Shown here one piece after another: positions 11,961 to 21,848 of a stretch of DNA of 64,000 nt. Within the stretch, counting starts at the first letter, position 1; every line of letters begins with the position of its first letter. The DNA comes from Eumeta japonica (Eukaryota > Arthropoda > Insecta > Lepidoptera > Psychidae): contig BGZK01000016.1 of assembly GCA_005406025.1 (NCBI GenBank), forward strand, positions 186,001 to 250,000. The letters are read 5' to 3'. Under the pieces are notes generated by a model. That model worked only from the letters and a program-made list of their open reading frames with translations. It ran no database searches and was not told the origin of the DNA. A program made the position numbers and the translations under genes.

Positions 11961-12749
11961 CAGAATTGCAGCCCACGACTCAAAAGAAAGCAATACCATG
12001 ATAAAATGAATGCCAAATGTATAACCATTATTTATTAGTGAATTACACCAAAAACGTTGTTTTTCAATTCTTGTCAAATGCCTGCCAATGGCTACTGACA
12101 CTAATTTAAAGTAAACAATAAAACAAAACTCATGGCCACACGTTTTTTAAATGTCGAACAGTTTTTGACAAGTGTCTAGTCGAAACCAGCAAAAAAAATC
12201 AGGTATTTCTGAGCAATAGTGTAGACTGAATAAACAGTATTTCTGAGTAAACGTGTAGGCCGAAGTGAATTGACTTTAGAAAATGATGACATCGATTGGC
12301 AAACAATTCGAGCATCTATCAAATGATCATGTTGTGTACAAAATATTTTGTAAAAATTCTACAGAGTGAATGATTTACGAATTACAATCAAATATATACC
12401 GTTAAATAAAACTAATAATAACATAATTAGCATACGGGTTTGTAGTTTATCGAAATTCTTATGCGTCCATATAACTTACCCAAAGTTATCAAATATTTTA
12501 AATAGGAAAATGTGTACAAATGTTAATGTTGTAAAATATTTATCCTTAAAGGCTGACTTACTAAGAGGCATTCAATTTGAATAAGTTCATAAATTCAAGA
12601 AAATGTAAACAAATAAATTTACTTCTGTTTAAAGTAAAGAAAAAGAGAAAAAAGTGACGTTAGCGACACCATGCTCACAATAGTATAATAAAAATTTACA
12701 TAAACTAAATATGTGGCGCCATCTGTTGGCATGCAAACGTAATTCTGCG
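11961..12749. other. Intergenic, only a short direct repeat
   Basis: Around 12200-12275 a ~35-bp unit (RGTATTTCTGAG...GTGTAG) occurs twice in tandem. At 12711-12730 a GGCGCCATCTGTTGG string resembles common retroelement 3' sequence. No gene seen. Confidence 0.4.
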
Positions 12750-12757
12750 CCTGCGCC

Positions 12758-13002
12758 TAGAAAATTCGAGAAAATGACATTTCTGGAATGTAATTCTTCA
12801 GTTTATTGTTTTTTTAATTAAAATCTAAGTAATTAAAATAGAATTTGAGTAAAACTGAAAGCGAAAATAACTAAAAATAATTTCATACATTTTTATTCAG
12901 TTTATTCGTAATATCCAGTAATTTCAAAAATGGAAAACTCTCAATTCACATCTAGAACATTCGGAGTGACGATTCGAGAATCCCGCCAGTTAAGTATATA
13001 AG
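12758..13002 (+). promoter_or_regulatory. Heat-shock-type promoter 1: heat shock elements plus TATA box
   Basis: HSF binds alternating GAA/TTC units at 5-bp spacing (established). Here: a perfect three-unit site GAAaaTTCgaGAA at 12760-12772, TTCtgGAA at 12781-12788, GAAcaTTC at 12955-12962 and TTCgaGAA at 12973-12980. A TATATAAG box at 12995-13002 follows within 15 bp, and a plausible start TCAATC lies about 30 bp further at 13025. This is the normal layout of an insect hsp promoter. No coding gene follows. Heat induction is inferred, not shown. Confidence 0.7.
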
Positions 13003-13216
13003 CAGGCACACTCGGCGCTGCGAGTCAATCTTCTTTTCAAACGCTTATAGTAAACATCGAGAAATAAAGTGAAAGTAAAAGCTTTATACTCTCAATTGCT
13101 GAGAAAATTATTCAATAACGTTCTTTATTGTGATTCTAAGTGAGAGTAATTATTTTTATCATTGAGTAAAGCATCTAAGTAAGTGAATATTTGAGTTGTA
13201 AGTGAAACAAATCTCT

Positions 13217-13944
13217 GTGAGTGAAATACAGATCTGAGGGGCTCCTCCTCGAGCCATAATCTATTCCTGTGAGTGAGCTTACATCCTGTGGGGCTCCTCC
13301 TCGAGCCAGAATCTATTCCTGTGAGTGAGTTTACATCCTGTGGGGCTCATCCTCGAGTCATAATCTATTCCTGTGAGTGAGTTTACATCCTGTGGGGCTC
13401 CTCCTCGAGCCAGAATCTATTCCTGTGAGTGAGTTTACATCCTGTGGGGCTCATCCTCGAGCCATAATCTATTCCTGTGAGTGAGTTTACATCCTGTGGG
13501 GCTCCTCCTCGAGCCATAATCTATTCCTGTGAGTGAGCTTACATCCTGTGGGGCTCCTCCTCGAGCCAGAATCTATTCCTGTGAGTGAGTTTACATCCTG
13601 TGGGGCTCATCCTCGAGCCATAATCTATTCCTGTGAGTGAGTTTACATCCTGTGGGGCTCCTCCTCGAGCCAGAATCTATTCCTGTGAGTGAGCTTACAT
13701 CCTGTGGGGCTCCTCCTCGAGCCAGAATCTATTCCTGTGAGTGAGTTTACATCCTGTGGGGCTCCTCCTCGAGCCATAATCTATTCCTGTGAGTGAGCTT
13801 ACATCCTGTGGGGTTCCTCCTCGAGCCAGAATCTATTCCTGTGAGTGAGTTTACATCCTGTGGGGCTCATCCTCGAGCCATAATCTATTTCTGTGAGTGA
13901 GTTTACATCCTGTGGGGCTCATCCTAGAGTCAGTATCAATCTTT
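13217..13944 (+). repeat. Minisatellite, 14 x 52 bp
   Basis: Units start at 13217, 13269, 13321 and so on every 52 bp to 13893. Each has GTGAGTGAG, TTACATCCTGTGGGG, CTCCTCCTCGAGCC and AATCTATTCCT. The first and last units are degenerate; the inner twelve differ at only a few sites (C/T after GTGAGTGAG, CTCC/CTCA, CCATAA/CCAGAA). In RNA, GGCTC and GAGCC within each unit can form a 5-bp stem, and each GTGAGT is a full match to positions +1 to +6 of a 5' splice site. Confidence 0.97.
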
Positions 13945-13974
13945 TCTTGAGCAAATCAGCTATTGGTGACTTCT

Positions 13975-14134
13975 AGACGAGAAACTCACCGTATTCAAGG
14001 CCTGGTTTATCTTTTCACCTTGCAAGGTAGCAGGCAAGCTCCCTTGTGGTACACTCCTGAGAAAATCACCGTACCCAAGGCTTGATTTATGGGTTCAATT
14101 TGTCTAGCACTTGCAAGTTCCCTTGAATACATTC
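13975..14134 (+). repeat. Two-copy ~80-bp tandem repeat downstream of the minisatellite
   Basis: The segment GAGAAACTCACCGTATTCAA...CCTTG is repeated 80 bp later as GAGAAAATCACCGTACCCAA...CCTTG, with moderate divergence. It lies in the 3' half of the predicted non-coding transcript. Confidence 0.75.
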
Positions 14135-14375
14135 TAGAAGTCTTCCTCTTTTACTTTTCAGCTTCTTTTCAGAGTCTAGTTGGGTTTCAGCTACGAGAGG
14201 CTTCACTGAATCCAGAGAGTATTACAACCACACGCAATTGAGTGTCCAGAGGGTTAACTTCAAGAGAGTATTATTGTTTCCAATGCCTATATTTTGTGAT
14301 CATAAAGTGGTAATCGTATTTGTGCGTTCAAATCATTAACTTATAACTTTAATTTTGTAAATTGAGTTTGTGATA

Positions 14376-14381
14376 AATAAA
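14376..14381 (+). terminator. Poly(A) signal of the predicted repeat RNA
   Basis: AATAAA at the end of GATAAATAAATC, followed by a T/C-rich stretch. It is the first canonical signal after the repeats on the plus strand. Confidence 0.45.
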
Positions 14382-14400
14382 TCTAAGAAAAACGGACTCT

Positions 14401-15226
14401 CTACCTCTTATCTTTTAACAACTTCCCTATTTTTTTTAAATTGCGTATGTCTTAAGCATCTTATCATCCTTGTTTTCATCGTCATTAGATCCTTTGGAAA
14501 TAATCATACGAGGTAGTAATAACTAGTACCTTATATTTTGCATTTATAGTATAGTATGTAATAATACAGTATTCAGTAATATAGTGCAGTTACAATTACT
14601 ATAATACGACCTAGAATTATAGCTTATTGCAAAATTAATATTGCACATATCAGGTTACAACGTTTCGAATTCGTCTGTGTGTTTCGAATATGTTGTATTT
14701 TTAGTGAGTTCTCCCAATTTTAAAATATTTTTTCTGGAAATCTTTTTTTATTTTAGTGCAAATAAAGTTACATACAATATTTTTTATTTCCTCCTCCATA
14801 CCTGGTAAAAATTTCTTATCGAAATATCCTTGCAAGCTCAATGTTTCCATAAATACACACTACGTAAACATTGCAAATGTTTATATGCACAAGTTACGTG
14901 AAATTTTTACTATAATTTTAGTTTATACATATCCAATTACATAGTTTTTAAGAACATTTTATATGAAACGAAACATAGTTTATCATTTCATCTTATTTAT
15001 AAATCAGAAATATTCTTTCTGTGAAAATCAGAACTAGTTAAGGTAAACGTAAAAGAATAGCAACACAAAGCTGTTCAATTGAAGTCGCAATAAAATATGT
15101 AATGGTTTCACATTATAATGAATTCACTGATTTATCTACTTATTGGTTGATAACATTAGCTTTTAGTTTGATAATGCAGTCTAACTGTAAATAGAAAATG
15201 GATATTTAATTTGAAAAGTTGCTTAT
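14401..15226. other. Intergenic, nothing recognised
   Basis: AT-rich sequence with no convincing gene or repeat between the repeat transcript and the inverted-repeat element. Confidence 0.5.
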
Positions 15227-15808
15227 TAGACCAGGGCAAAGCCTACAAAAATGGTAAAAATGAAAAAAATTACAGTAGGATGAAACCCATTAGAAAAGCA
15301 GGAATATGATCAAAATGAGAGGAAAAATAAATTACGGTCGATCCGAGTTCGGGAAGTGGAAGGGTGAGTTTTAAGGGTAAAAATGGTTTATCTTGATTTC
15401 CGGCAAAACTACAAGTCCTATGGAAAAAGTTAAATGGCAAAGTTGTAGGCAATAAAAGATCTACAACTTTTGTATTTGCAGATTTTTCACATAACCTCAA
15501 AATTTAGGTGAAAATTCAAAAACCAAGTTTTGGTTTTTATTTATATCTTTTCAAAAATTTTTTTTCTACGAAATTTGGTGAAAACTTACCTTATTATGTC
15601 CCAAATACACTGTAATTTATTTGATTAAAATATTTATTTTTCGCTTCATTTTAATTTAATATCAAAAGCACCCTAATTTTCAATCGAAAATTCTGACGTC
15701 AAAATATCAGCTTTTTCAAAAGTTTGGGGTTTTGTTCGTTGAAATATCTACTTTCTGATGGTGTAAAGAAAAATATACATTACTATAGGAAATATTCTTA
15801 GAAAATGC
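15227..15808 (+). repeat. Left terminal inverted repeat
   Basis: 582 bp, ending inward at GAAAATGC. Its reverse complement begins at 17049. It contains a 76-codon open frame on the minus strand with no recognisable similarity. Confidence 0.85.
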
Positions 15809-16199
15809 AAAAATTGAAAAACCTCAAATTCGAAAATTTTTTTAATCATTATGTACAATTTTGAGGTATTTATTAAAATTTACATTTTAATTACTCAAAA
15901 ACGTAAGATTTCATGTTTTATTGATAAACGAAAAATTACAAATTAAAATATCCTTCTATAATTAACAAACAAATAAGTTAATAAAGTTAATATTTAATAA
16001 GACATCTACAATATTTTTAAAAAGTTGTAGAATCTTCTTTAAATAATATTTGTAGATGCCTATTTATTGCTGTTTTAAGATAATTTATATACCTGAGTGA
16101 CCTTCGGTGAATTTAAGCCCATTGTAAGTTATTTCATTGAGAAGTGGGGACGGACCTAGGAGGGTCTGGGCCTTACTACATACCTGCTATTTCGTAGCA

Positions 16200-16340
16200 G
16201 CTGTAAAGACCGTTAGCCAGTATTCGAGATACAGAATAGTATACAACATCGTTTTTAAAAATACACGTGCAGGCTAAGTTACTCTAAGTGATTTGTGAGA
16301 AATTTACTTTATTGAAAGAATCGTTTGGAATCTGCATAGA
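16200..16340 (+). other. Probable 5' untranslated exon of the zinc-finger-like gene
   Basis: The sequence before GCATAGAAAG|GTAAAT (donor about 16341) fits an exon, and the next acceptor TTTTGTCTTTTCAG ends at 16573, seven bases before the start codon context. The 5' boundary is a guess. Confidence 0.35.
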
Positions 16341-16582
16341 AAGGTAAATACTATCTGTATTTTAATCTATATTAATCAGCTTCAAAATAAAAATAGTAAT
16401 ATTTTCTTTTATAAATAGTATGTTTAACGTAACATAACCTAAAAAATTGAAATTGAATGATATTTCAGTACAAGAATAAAAAAATAGGAATTTCGTTTAT
16501 TTTATACAAACAGATTTAGTTATACTCATGATAAAACTTTGAAGGCATTATTAATTTGATTTTGTCTTTTCAGATTACCAGT

Positions 16583-17059
16583 ATGGAAGAATCTGTTTGT
16601 ATAATCTGCAATAAGTCAGACGACAAACAAGTGTATGAAATAAAAAAAACAGCTTTGAATCGTTTAGTGGCGTCTAGCAAGAAGAGAATCGACAATAAAT
16701 ACAAAAAATTTGAAACTTTAACATCAGCTCTTATTCATCGAACTTGTCAAAGTCATTATAATGATGAGACTGCAATAGCTGCATTCTGTAGCTCAAGACG
16801 TAAGAAATCACAGGAAGGAAAACAAATAAATAAGGACGCTCTTATATTTAATTTTCAATCTCATTGCTTTCTCTGCGGTGGGTTTTTCGGTAATATTTCT
16901 AAAGATAAAATTTCATCAGTTCAAAATAACGATACAAGAGAAAATATATTACAGCATATAAAAAAACAAAACACAATTAATGATTTCGATAAAAACATTT
17001 TAGCTCGTTTAAGAAATGTGCCTGATTTAGTCGCAATAGATTTTCAATGCATTTTCTAA
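16583..17059 (+). CDS. Truncated zinc-finger-like protein inside the inverted-repeat element
   Basis: 158 codons from the ATG at 16583 (MEESVCIICNKSDD), just after a good splice acceptor at 16573; the open frame extends upstream to 16556, but that part is intronic. Visible motifs: CIICNK near the N-terminus, HRTCQSHYND around residue 55, CFLCGG around residue 95 and RLRNVPDLVA near the end, a Cys/His arrangement that suggests zinc binding. I recall similar N-termini on large uncharacterised insect proteins, but this one stops at once on entering the right inverted repeat: its last residues CIF and the stop come from repeat DNA. It is therefore a truncated or captured 5' exon; function unknown. 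Confidence 0.55.
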   Translation: MEESVCIICNKSDDKQVYEIKKTALNRLVASSKKRIDNKYKKFETLTSALIHRTCQSHYNDETAIAAFCSSRRKKSQEGKQINKDALIFNFQSHCFLCGGFFGNISKDKISSVQNNDTRENILQHIKKQNTINDFDKNILARLRNVPDLVAIDFQCIF

Positions 17060-17639
17060 GAATATTTCCTATAGTAATGTATATTTTCTTTACACCATCA
17101 GAAAGTAGATATTTCAACGAACAAAACCCCCAAACTTTTTGAAAAAGCTGATATTTTGACGTCAGAATTTTCGATTGAAAATTAGGTGCTTTTGATATTA
17201 AATTAAAATGAAGCGAAAAATAAATATTTTAATCAAATAAATTACAGTGTATTTGGGACATAATAAGGTAAGTTTTCACCAAATTTCGTAGAAAAAAAAA
17301 TTTTTTTGAAAAAGATATAAATAAAAAACCAAAAACATGGTTTTTTGAATTTTTCACCTAAATTTTGAGGTTATGTGAAAAATCTGCAAATACAAAAGTT
17401 GTAGATCTTTTTATTGCCTACAACTTTGCCATTTAACTTTTTTCCATAGGACTTGTAGTTTTGCCGGAAATCAAGATAAACCATTTTTTACCCTTAAAAA
17501 CTCACCCCCTCCCACTTCCCGAACTCGGATCGACCGTAATTTATTTTTCCTCTCATTTTGATCATATTCCCCTCCTTTTCTAATGGGTTTCATCCTACTG
17601 TAATTTTTTTTGGTTTCAAAAATTATCTACCCTGGTCTA
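17049..17639 (-). repeat. Right terminal inverted repeat
   Basis: 591 bp, inverted copy of 15227-15808. It is slightly longer because of small indels in A/T runs. It supplies the stop codon of the internal reading frame at 17057-17059. Confidence 0.85.
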
Positions 17640-18640
17640 TATGGTTTTTAATTTTCTACAGTACATAATATACGGCGTACCCAAATAATACTCAAATAAA
17701 TACAAAAAAATATATACACACATTTATTGAAAGTAATCTATATATATAGAAAACGGATAATACGTAGGTGATAAATTATTCCTTACAGATCATCTTGAAT
17801 ATGTATCATTGTAGATTTTTAATATGTTTTAAAATAACTGTAAGATTTGAAACAAAAATAGGGAACGTGAAAAACCGGTTAAGAGATTTGATGTTTTTCA
17901 AAGAAAAATAAATACACAGACATTGTTCTCCAGGCTATGTTGTCCTTCGTTTACACGACGCGTCCTGTCTCAGTTTAGCTCGTGCGACCGGTAAAGCCCA
18001 AAGCGACTACGCTAAGTCGAATAATGTCAAACTCTTGTAGTTGTGGACATCTCTTTCACACTTATATAATTATTGTGCTGTCCCATCAGTCATTTCTTTC
18101 CATCCCTGTTTATAAATATGTCGAAGAAATATATACTCTATGGTGATGCGACAGCTTTCAATTTTTATAAACGAATTATAATATCTTGTTGCGTATATGT
18201 GTTTATAAACACAATAAATTCATTTATCTTTGCTCTCACACGGACGTAAATATTGCCGATTTTTCATAAATTTAAAAATTAAATATCATAACTAAGTAAA
18301 CATATTTCTCCGAAATCACGTAACGAAATTTACATTTTTTTTTGAACACTTTTTTTAATGTTAACTGTGGATTTATTTCTATTATAGAATCAAAAAGCAT
18401 AATGAAATCTAAATCTAAATACATATATCTATCTAAATGCATATGTAAAATACAAATGGCGTTTTGTAAAGACAGGGTTTTCACTATCACCACCAATTCC
18501 AATCAACTTCCCGTTGGGGTGGTAAACATCCCTCGGTCTCACGATGAGAACAAGAAAGTTTGGTCGCGCTGGGTGGGAGTGGGTGGTTGCAGATGGCGAA
18601 AATGTGAAAAAACATATGTCTGTTTTTTTTTAACTTATGA
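17640..18640. other. Intergenic, nothing recognised
   Basis: AT-rich, except for a more GC-rich patch at 18500-18600 just before the heat shock element array. The short open frames on both strands look random. Confidence 0.45.
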
Positions 18641-19100
18641 GAACTTCTGGAAATGAACGAGAAAATTCCAAAATGTATGCAACTGTTAAAATCAATCTGG
18701 TATGTTCTAGAAAGCTCTAAAAATTTCTGGAAAGATCTAGAAAGTTCCAAAATGTCTGCAAATATTACAATTGATCTGGAATATTCTAGAAAGTTTTAAA
18801 AATATTAAGAAATGATTCTCTAACTCATAAAGACTTCTAAAATTTTCTAGATTTTGAAGTATATTCTCGAATATTCTGGAACGATTTATTATCATTAAAA
18901 AAATTTATAAGGAGCCAGAGTGGTCTATCACTATTGGAAATAATCTTGAAAGTTCTAAAATGTTCTTTAGCATTCCAGAAAGATCGAGAAAAATAAAAAA
19001 TAACTTAAAAATTCTTAAAAGATTTAAGATTAGCTGTCATTGTTGGGAATAATCTTGAATGTTCTGGTGATTGATATTTCGATGTATGACTGTATATAAA
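18641..19100 (+). promoter_or_regulatory. Heat-shock-type promoter 2: dense heat shock element array plus TATA box
   Basis: Several HSF sites with exact 5-bp phasing: 18645 TTCtgGAA; 18661 GAAaaTTC; 18705 TTCtaGAA; 18725 TTCtgGAAagATCtaGAA continuing agTTC to 18747; 18774-18791 with GAAtaTTCtaGAA; 18864-18881 TTCtcGAAtaTTCtgGAA (four perfect units); 18948-18965; 18973-18990 TTCcaGAAagATCgaGAA; 19047-19064. Then TATATAAA at 19093-19100. This is a far denser array than chance allows. The next sequence is an A-rich, hsp70-like leader, but no hsp70 reading frame follows. Confidence 0.75.
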
Positions 19101-19121
19101 CCGAAATTTAGAAAGTTTTCG

Positions 19122-19355
19122 TCCGTTTGATCGTATTTGAAGTTGAGAGACGATTAATTGAAATTGAGAGTGAACAGTAATTAAACAAATTAAAGTGATT
19201 TTGACAACTGAAAAAAAACGAACTATTTGAATATTATATTAATATTCTATTGAAAAAACGAACTAATACAATACTTGTTTATAGTAGTCTATAAGCAACT
19301 ATTGTAAAAAGAAATTAAAAAAATGCAACTAAAATAAAAAGTGTAAATGTATATA
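19122..19355 (+). ncRNA. Candidate short transcript from heat-shock promoter 2
   Basis: The start is estimated 25-30 bp after the TATA box. The sequence (GAGAGTGAACAGTAATTAAA, then AAATTAAAGTGATTTTGACA) resembles hsp70 5' leaders in composition. An AATAAA at 19333-19338 followed by GTGTAAATGTAT could end it. No open frame. It may be a non-coding RNA or the orphaned 5' end of a lost hsp gene. Confidence 0.3.
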
Positions 19356-19619
19356 AAAAGTATGTTTAATAGTCAAATATGTCTCCCAATATCTAAAATA
19401 GAAATCTATATTTAATTTAAAAAATGGATACTTAATTAATTTTATACCATTAAACATGCGATGTATTATAACTGGAGCAACGCGGGTTTCGCTGCTAGTT
19501 TTAAATGAAATCGATGTGCTTCGTTTACCCTTAAGGTGGGATTGGAAATCTTACTAAGTTTATGCCAATCACAAATAGTTAGAAAGGATGAACAATAATT
19601 AATGGCGTGATATTTGAAT

Positions 19620-20240
19620 ACACCAATAAATACATGTTTTTAGGAAAACTAATTAGTTTTAACAAAAAGAACAACTGACTGGAAGTCGAAAAAAAAGTAC
19701 AACAAACATGGAATAAATACTGGAGTCTGAAGGAAATTTTCAAAAGTAACCTTCCTGTAACTATTAAAAAGTTATGAACTACAGTCTCCTACCGTGATTG
19801 AAGTACGAATGCCAGACGTGAAAATTCACCTCAAAATTAAAAAATGAAATCACTACTTGTCAACGAGGACTAGAGGGCAGCATGCTTGAAGTAAGTAATT
19901 TAGATAAAATACGTAATACACAAATAAGGTCAATGTCACCAAAATGTTTGTAACCAAAGCAACAAATGCAATTAATTATGCACAAAAACAAAAGTAAAAA
20001 TGGGCGGGACATGTCCCGAGGCTTAAAGATAAGAGATGAACCATAAAACTAACATTTTGGAAAGGCCCTTCAGGTAAAAGGTACAGCAGAAGACCATGGA
20101 TACGTTGGAAAGATGAGATTAAAAAGATAGGCAGTCCAAAGAAAAAAAAGATTGGACAGAAGAGAGACAAATGACATCTTTGGAGAAGACCTTCATCCGC
20201 CTTGGGATTCCTGGGGTTGCTTAGAAATAATCAAATTTTT
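19620..20240 (+). mobile_element. Decayed non-LTR retrotransposon, C-terminal reverse transcriptase region
   Basis: Plus-strand frames, with many stops, read YVFLGKLISF, NKYWSLKEIFKSNLPVTIKK, SMLEV..LDKIRNTQI, KMGGTCPE, then GPSGKRYSRRPWIRWKDEI. These blocks, in this order, are the familiar end of insect endonuclease-reverse transcriptase polyproteins (the YLG, LRxxxKS, RAMxRSMLG, WAGH and GRPxxRWxDD segments). It is 5'-truncated, mutated and inactive. It lies only 300 bp downstream of heat-shock promoter 2. Confidence 0.75.
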
Positions 20241-20424
20241 ATATTAAATTAGTTAATAAGTAAAGTAGTCAAAGGAAAGAAACTGGTTAAGTTTATTAAA
20301 ATAATCAAATCAGTAATAAGTCAAATAGTCAAAGGAAAACTAGTAAAGTGTATTAAATTAGTTAAGTAGTTTAAAAGAATGTTAAACTAATAGGAAATAA
20401 GTTTTATTTTATATATTTATTTAT

Positions 20425-20470
20425 ATTATAGGAGCAGGGATTCGAACCCTGATCCCTGTTCCGAAACTGG
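20425..20470 (-). repeat. tRNA-like B box fragment
   Basis: On the minus strand GGTTCGAATCCCTGCTCC matches a Pol III B box. A convincing A box was not found, so it is probably a fragment of a tRNA-derived SINE rather than a tRNA gene. Confidence 0.35.
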
Positions 20471-20479
20471 TCCAGATTC

Positions 20480-21840
20480 TAATACAAATCGAATTTAGAA
20501 GCTCTTGATTAGAAATTTTGATCAAATTTTTTACTTTAATTATCTAAAAACATTAAAACAGTCTCCAGAGATTATACAATTTCACCCTTTTAATAGCTCA
20601 TTTTTCAAAAGCATTAAAATGAGGAAACTTATGGTTAGCATTAGACATAATTAATCAATAAAAATATCTATATTTACAGACAAAAATCAAAAACCAATTT
20701 TCATTTTTCTTAAAGGCTATAAATTTTATTATGGGTCATTCTTAGAAGGTTAGCAAATGCTATCCTGGATTTTATTAAAGGTCTTTTTAAGATTTATAAT
20801 TAGTAGAGTATTAATTTGATACACCTCTTATGGTTTACTAATAGTAAGCCATTTAAGCACCCCAAAACGCGTTTTTTTTCCAACTGATTCATCTTTACCA
20901 CCACTGCTTATTTCCTACGTTACTTTATATAACAAAATATATACTTTAATTTAAAAGTGTTTCTCGCATGAAACGGGCAGAAACTTTGAACTCTATATGA
21001 ATGTAGTACATTTTCGAATGTGGCGACCTGCAACGTATGTGCCAAACGGAAAACAGTTCTAAAAAGCACTACCGCGCGGTCGTACAAATTACGAGCTACA
21101 CAAACGGCGCATCGCCACAGCATGCTTCACGGACCGTTCTGCCATTGTTATAAATCTTATCATCTTGCGTTTGACTTTTCCCATAAACGTTGAAGCACGT
21201 GGTTTTTCATATACATCGAAAAGTTTAAATATGGATACTCAAATGTTTACTTAAATTACATTAAATATTTTAATATTTAATTATGTTTTTATTATGAATC
21301 TTCAAAAAGCTCATTCTTAGCAGCAAATCTATCCGTCGTTGTATAAAAAAAAATAAATGTGCTAATTATCAAATTTATGTATTTTACAATATTTAATTCG
21401 AAGATTTTGTCGTAAATTACGTATAAATTTTATACACCTGCTTTTATACGCTTTTCATTACTCATGTGAGACAAACAGTACATTTGCGCACATTTTGAGG
21501 TCTCCGGGTATCTGAAAACTCATATTACAATCATACAGTAAGAATGATTACAATATGAGTTTTATGTTTGTTCGCATGCGACAAGTACAGCCGTATGCGA
21601 CAAGTACGACTTATCACACGCAAAAGTACTTGGTACACTTGGGTTTTCTTTTTGCAACCCCCACCAAGCCTTGTCCTGGTTCCCAATGTAGTTTTATCTC
21701 CGCATTCGTAATAAAAAGTAGTATATGCATTTATGAAATACTATTATGTATTTATAAACTGTATTATGCTTTGACATGAAAAATAAAAACAATGTAACGA
21801 TATCGATTCAAATATTTATTTTCAGTAAGTTTCATTGGGT
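20480..21840. other. Intergenic, nothing recognised
   Basis: A 67-codon open frame on the minus strand at 20920-21123 shows no recognisable domain. No promoter or repeat seen. Confidence 0.4.
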
Positions 21841-21848
21841 TTTTTATT
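21815..21848 (-). terminator. Poly(A) signals of paralogue 2
   Basis: On the minus strand the stop TGA (21850-21848) overlaps an AATAAA (21848-21843), giving TGAATAAA. A second AATAAA lies at 21820-21815. The second gives a normal short 3' untranslated region; use of the first would leave almost none. Confidence 0.6.

Larger units (their letters stand above)
13025..14400 (+). ncRNA. Candidate heat-inducible repeat-containing long non-coding RNA
   Basis: Predicted transcript from the TATA-directed start (about 13025) to a poly(A) signal AATAAA at 14376-14381. It begins with an A-rich leader (AAATAAAGTGAAAGTAAAAG) of the style found in hsp70 mRNAs, runs through fourteen 52-bp repeats, then two ~80-bp repeats, and contains a strong pyrimidine-rich acceptor at 14146-14172 (TTTTACTTTTCAG, CTTCTTTTCAG). 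No reading frame over 60 codons exists on this strand. The plan recalls Drosophila hsr-omega, a heat-shock-induced RNA with tandem repeats, but no sequence homology is claimed. It could be spliced from one of the repeated GTGAGT sites. Alternatively it is a dead hsp gene 5' end invaded by a minisatellite. Confidence 0.5.
15227..17639. mobile_element. 2.4-kb element with ~585-bp terminal inverted repeats and an internal exon
   Basis: Positions 15227-15808 and 17049-17639 are inverted copies of each other with only scattered differences. The outer ends read TAGACCAGGG and CCCTGGTCTA. A TAT triplet flanks both ends and may be the target duplication, or TA if the element begins at GACC. The 1.24-kb interior carries a spliced zinc-finger-like exon. 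Such long repeats suggest a foldback or other DNA transposon, here without a recognisable transposase. The superfamily is undetermined. Confidence 0.75.

Noticed and set aside
13217..13944. CRISPR-like array
   Set aside because: Units are contiguous direct repeats without unique spacers, in a eukaryotic genome; it is a minisatellite.
18644..18990. Heat shock elements as chance products of AT-rich sequence
   Set aside because: Exact 5-bp phasing of four to six GAA/TTC units repeats at several sites and the array ends at a TATA box; chance is unlikely, although a formal count was not run.
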